DNA from: a virus
Length of the DNA: 48,350 bases
Strand: one strand, 5' to 3'
IMG/VR virus record: IMGVR_UViG_3300028553_000043
Location: 1 to 48,350 of that record
A program made the position numbers and the translations under genes. Each line of letters starts with the position of its first letter. Position 1 is the stretch's first letter. This document shows, piece by piece, positions 48,003 through 48,350 of the stretch. Below the pieces are notes generated by a model that ran no database searches, was not told where the DNA came from, and was given only the letters and a program-made list of their open reading frames with translations.

Positions 48003-48350
48003 TTAGATCATACTGTAGCTTGAGAATTTCACTCCTAAAGTTAAATAGTAGATTTGCGGAAAGAAACCTGCTTCAACTAAAGTATAGCGAGATTTAATAG
48101 CGATTTTAGGAGCCATTGTACCTTCTGCGATAGTTTGTACTGACTCAGCCATTAAGTAAGGCATAAATACCAAACCTGGAGAGTTAGCATCACCTTTACG
48201 TCCAATACAGATACGAGTATCAGCCCAGCTCATGTTAGGATCTACATAGATATTAACACCTGCAATAGAACCAATTGGGAACAATGAACCAGCTGACTGG
48301 CTAACAGTGTTGCTTAATGGATATGGTACGAAACCAGCGATGTCTTGTAA
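48003..48350 (-). CDS. 23: Major capsid protein, T4 gp23-like, C-terminal part
   Basis: The frame is open to the right edge, so only the last 115 residues are visible; the apparent TTG start at 48284 is not the real one. The segment PGLVFMPYLMAESVQTIAEG followed by TMAPKIAIKSRYTLVEA matches the gp23 C-terminal pattern (CPYVPLQMVRAVGQDTFQPK followed by IGFKTRYG in T4). GVNIYVDPNM corresponds to the RVYIDPYA strand. It forms the hexameric HK97-fold shell. Its position to the right implies that portal, protease and scaffold genes lie beyond 48350. Confidence 0.88.
   Translation of the reverse strand, partial: LQDIAGFVPYPLSNTVSQSAGSLFPIGSIAGVNIYVDPNMSWADTRICIGRKGDANSPGLVFMPYLMAESVQTIAEGTMAPKIAIKSRYTLVEAGFFPQIYYLTLGVKFSSYSMI

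Noticed and set aside
48003-48284. A complete 93-aa gene starting at TTG 48284
   Set aside because: The frame continues open to the window edge and matches the C-terminus of a gp23-type capsid protein, so the gene is simply cut by the window.
1-48350. tRNA or rRNA genes
   Set aside because: No cloverleaf with TTC-A-A-type arms or rRNA-like segment was noticed in any gap; gaps are short and are filled by promoters and terminators.

Overview
The window looks like about 48 kb of a large T4-like myovirus genome. It is AT-rich and tightly packed, and every gene except one lies on the minus strand. Virion genes with T4 counterparts are recognisable: tail sheath, tail tube, terminase, a gp14-like neck domain, a gp26-like protein and the C-terminus of the major capsid protein. 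Replication genes are also present: a clamp-loader ATPase and a T4 RNase H/FEN-type nuclease. Genes start behind A-rich AAAATAAA-type leaders rather than Shine-Dalgarno sites, and one small lipoprotein has a Bacteroidota-like acidic stretch after its lipobox Cys. A Bacteroidota host is therefore likely, but this is inference. TAA, TGA and TAG all act as stops, so the standard code applies.

Layout, left to right. (1) 1-8478: a methyltransferase and a translationally coupled array of glycosyltransferase-like genes. It ends in a 918-aa fusion whose C-terminus is a heptosyltransferase of the Aah/TibC type that glycosylates autotransporter adhesins. (2) 8508-12941: virion-surface-type proteins, namely a beta-solenoid-like fibre, a collagen-like fibre whose Gly-X-Y triplets are Thr/Ser-rich and Pro-free, and small structural proteins. 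(3) 12955-16464: membrane and coiled-coil proteins, two small proteins with capsid-targeting-like N-termini, and a PD-(D/E)XK exonuclease. (4) 16508-17838: a tnpB-only IS200/IS605-type element with matching end hairpins. (5) 17920-26014: another capsid-targeting-type protein, an ECF-like sigma factor, and an unusual metabolic operon. The operon holds two thymidylate synthase/dCMP hydroxymethylase paralogues, an APH-type kinase, an arginine deiminase/amidinotransferase, a sulfotransferase, a nucleotide-kinase-like P-loop protein and a degenerate phosphoesterase; it is followed by a guanylate-kinase-like gene. (6) 26136-41880: lipoprotein, tape measure, gp26-like protein, two internal-protein candidates, tube, sheath, large terminase interrupted by an intein, small terminase and a neck-like protein. 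(7) 41920-48350: replication genes, the only plus-strand gene, a second DUF115-like protein, a coiled-coil head-region protein and the capsid protein.

The main threads are these. The region 5 operon could make a hypermodified pyrimidine nucleotide by a route I cannot match to a known one. The region 1 enzymes may decorate the phage's own fibres. Five or six proteins share a T4-like capsid-targeting peptide ending in an [L/I]-x-E cleavage motif, suggesting a set of proteins packaged in the head and trimmed by a gp21-type protease. A recurring AATATATA box lies 17-30 nt upstream of many starts and may be a late promoter, possibly read by the encoded sigma factor. No tRNA, rRNA or CRISPR array was seen, and no stretch over 300 bases lacks a gene.
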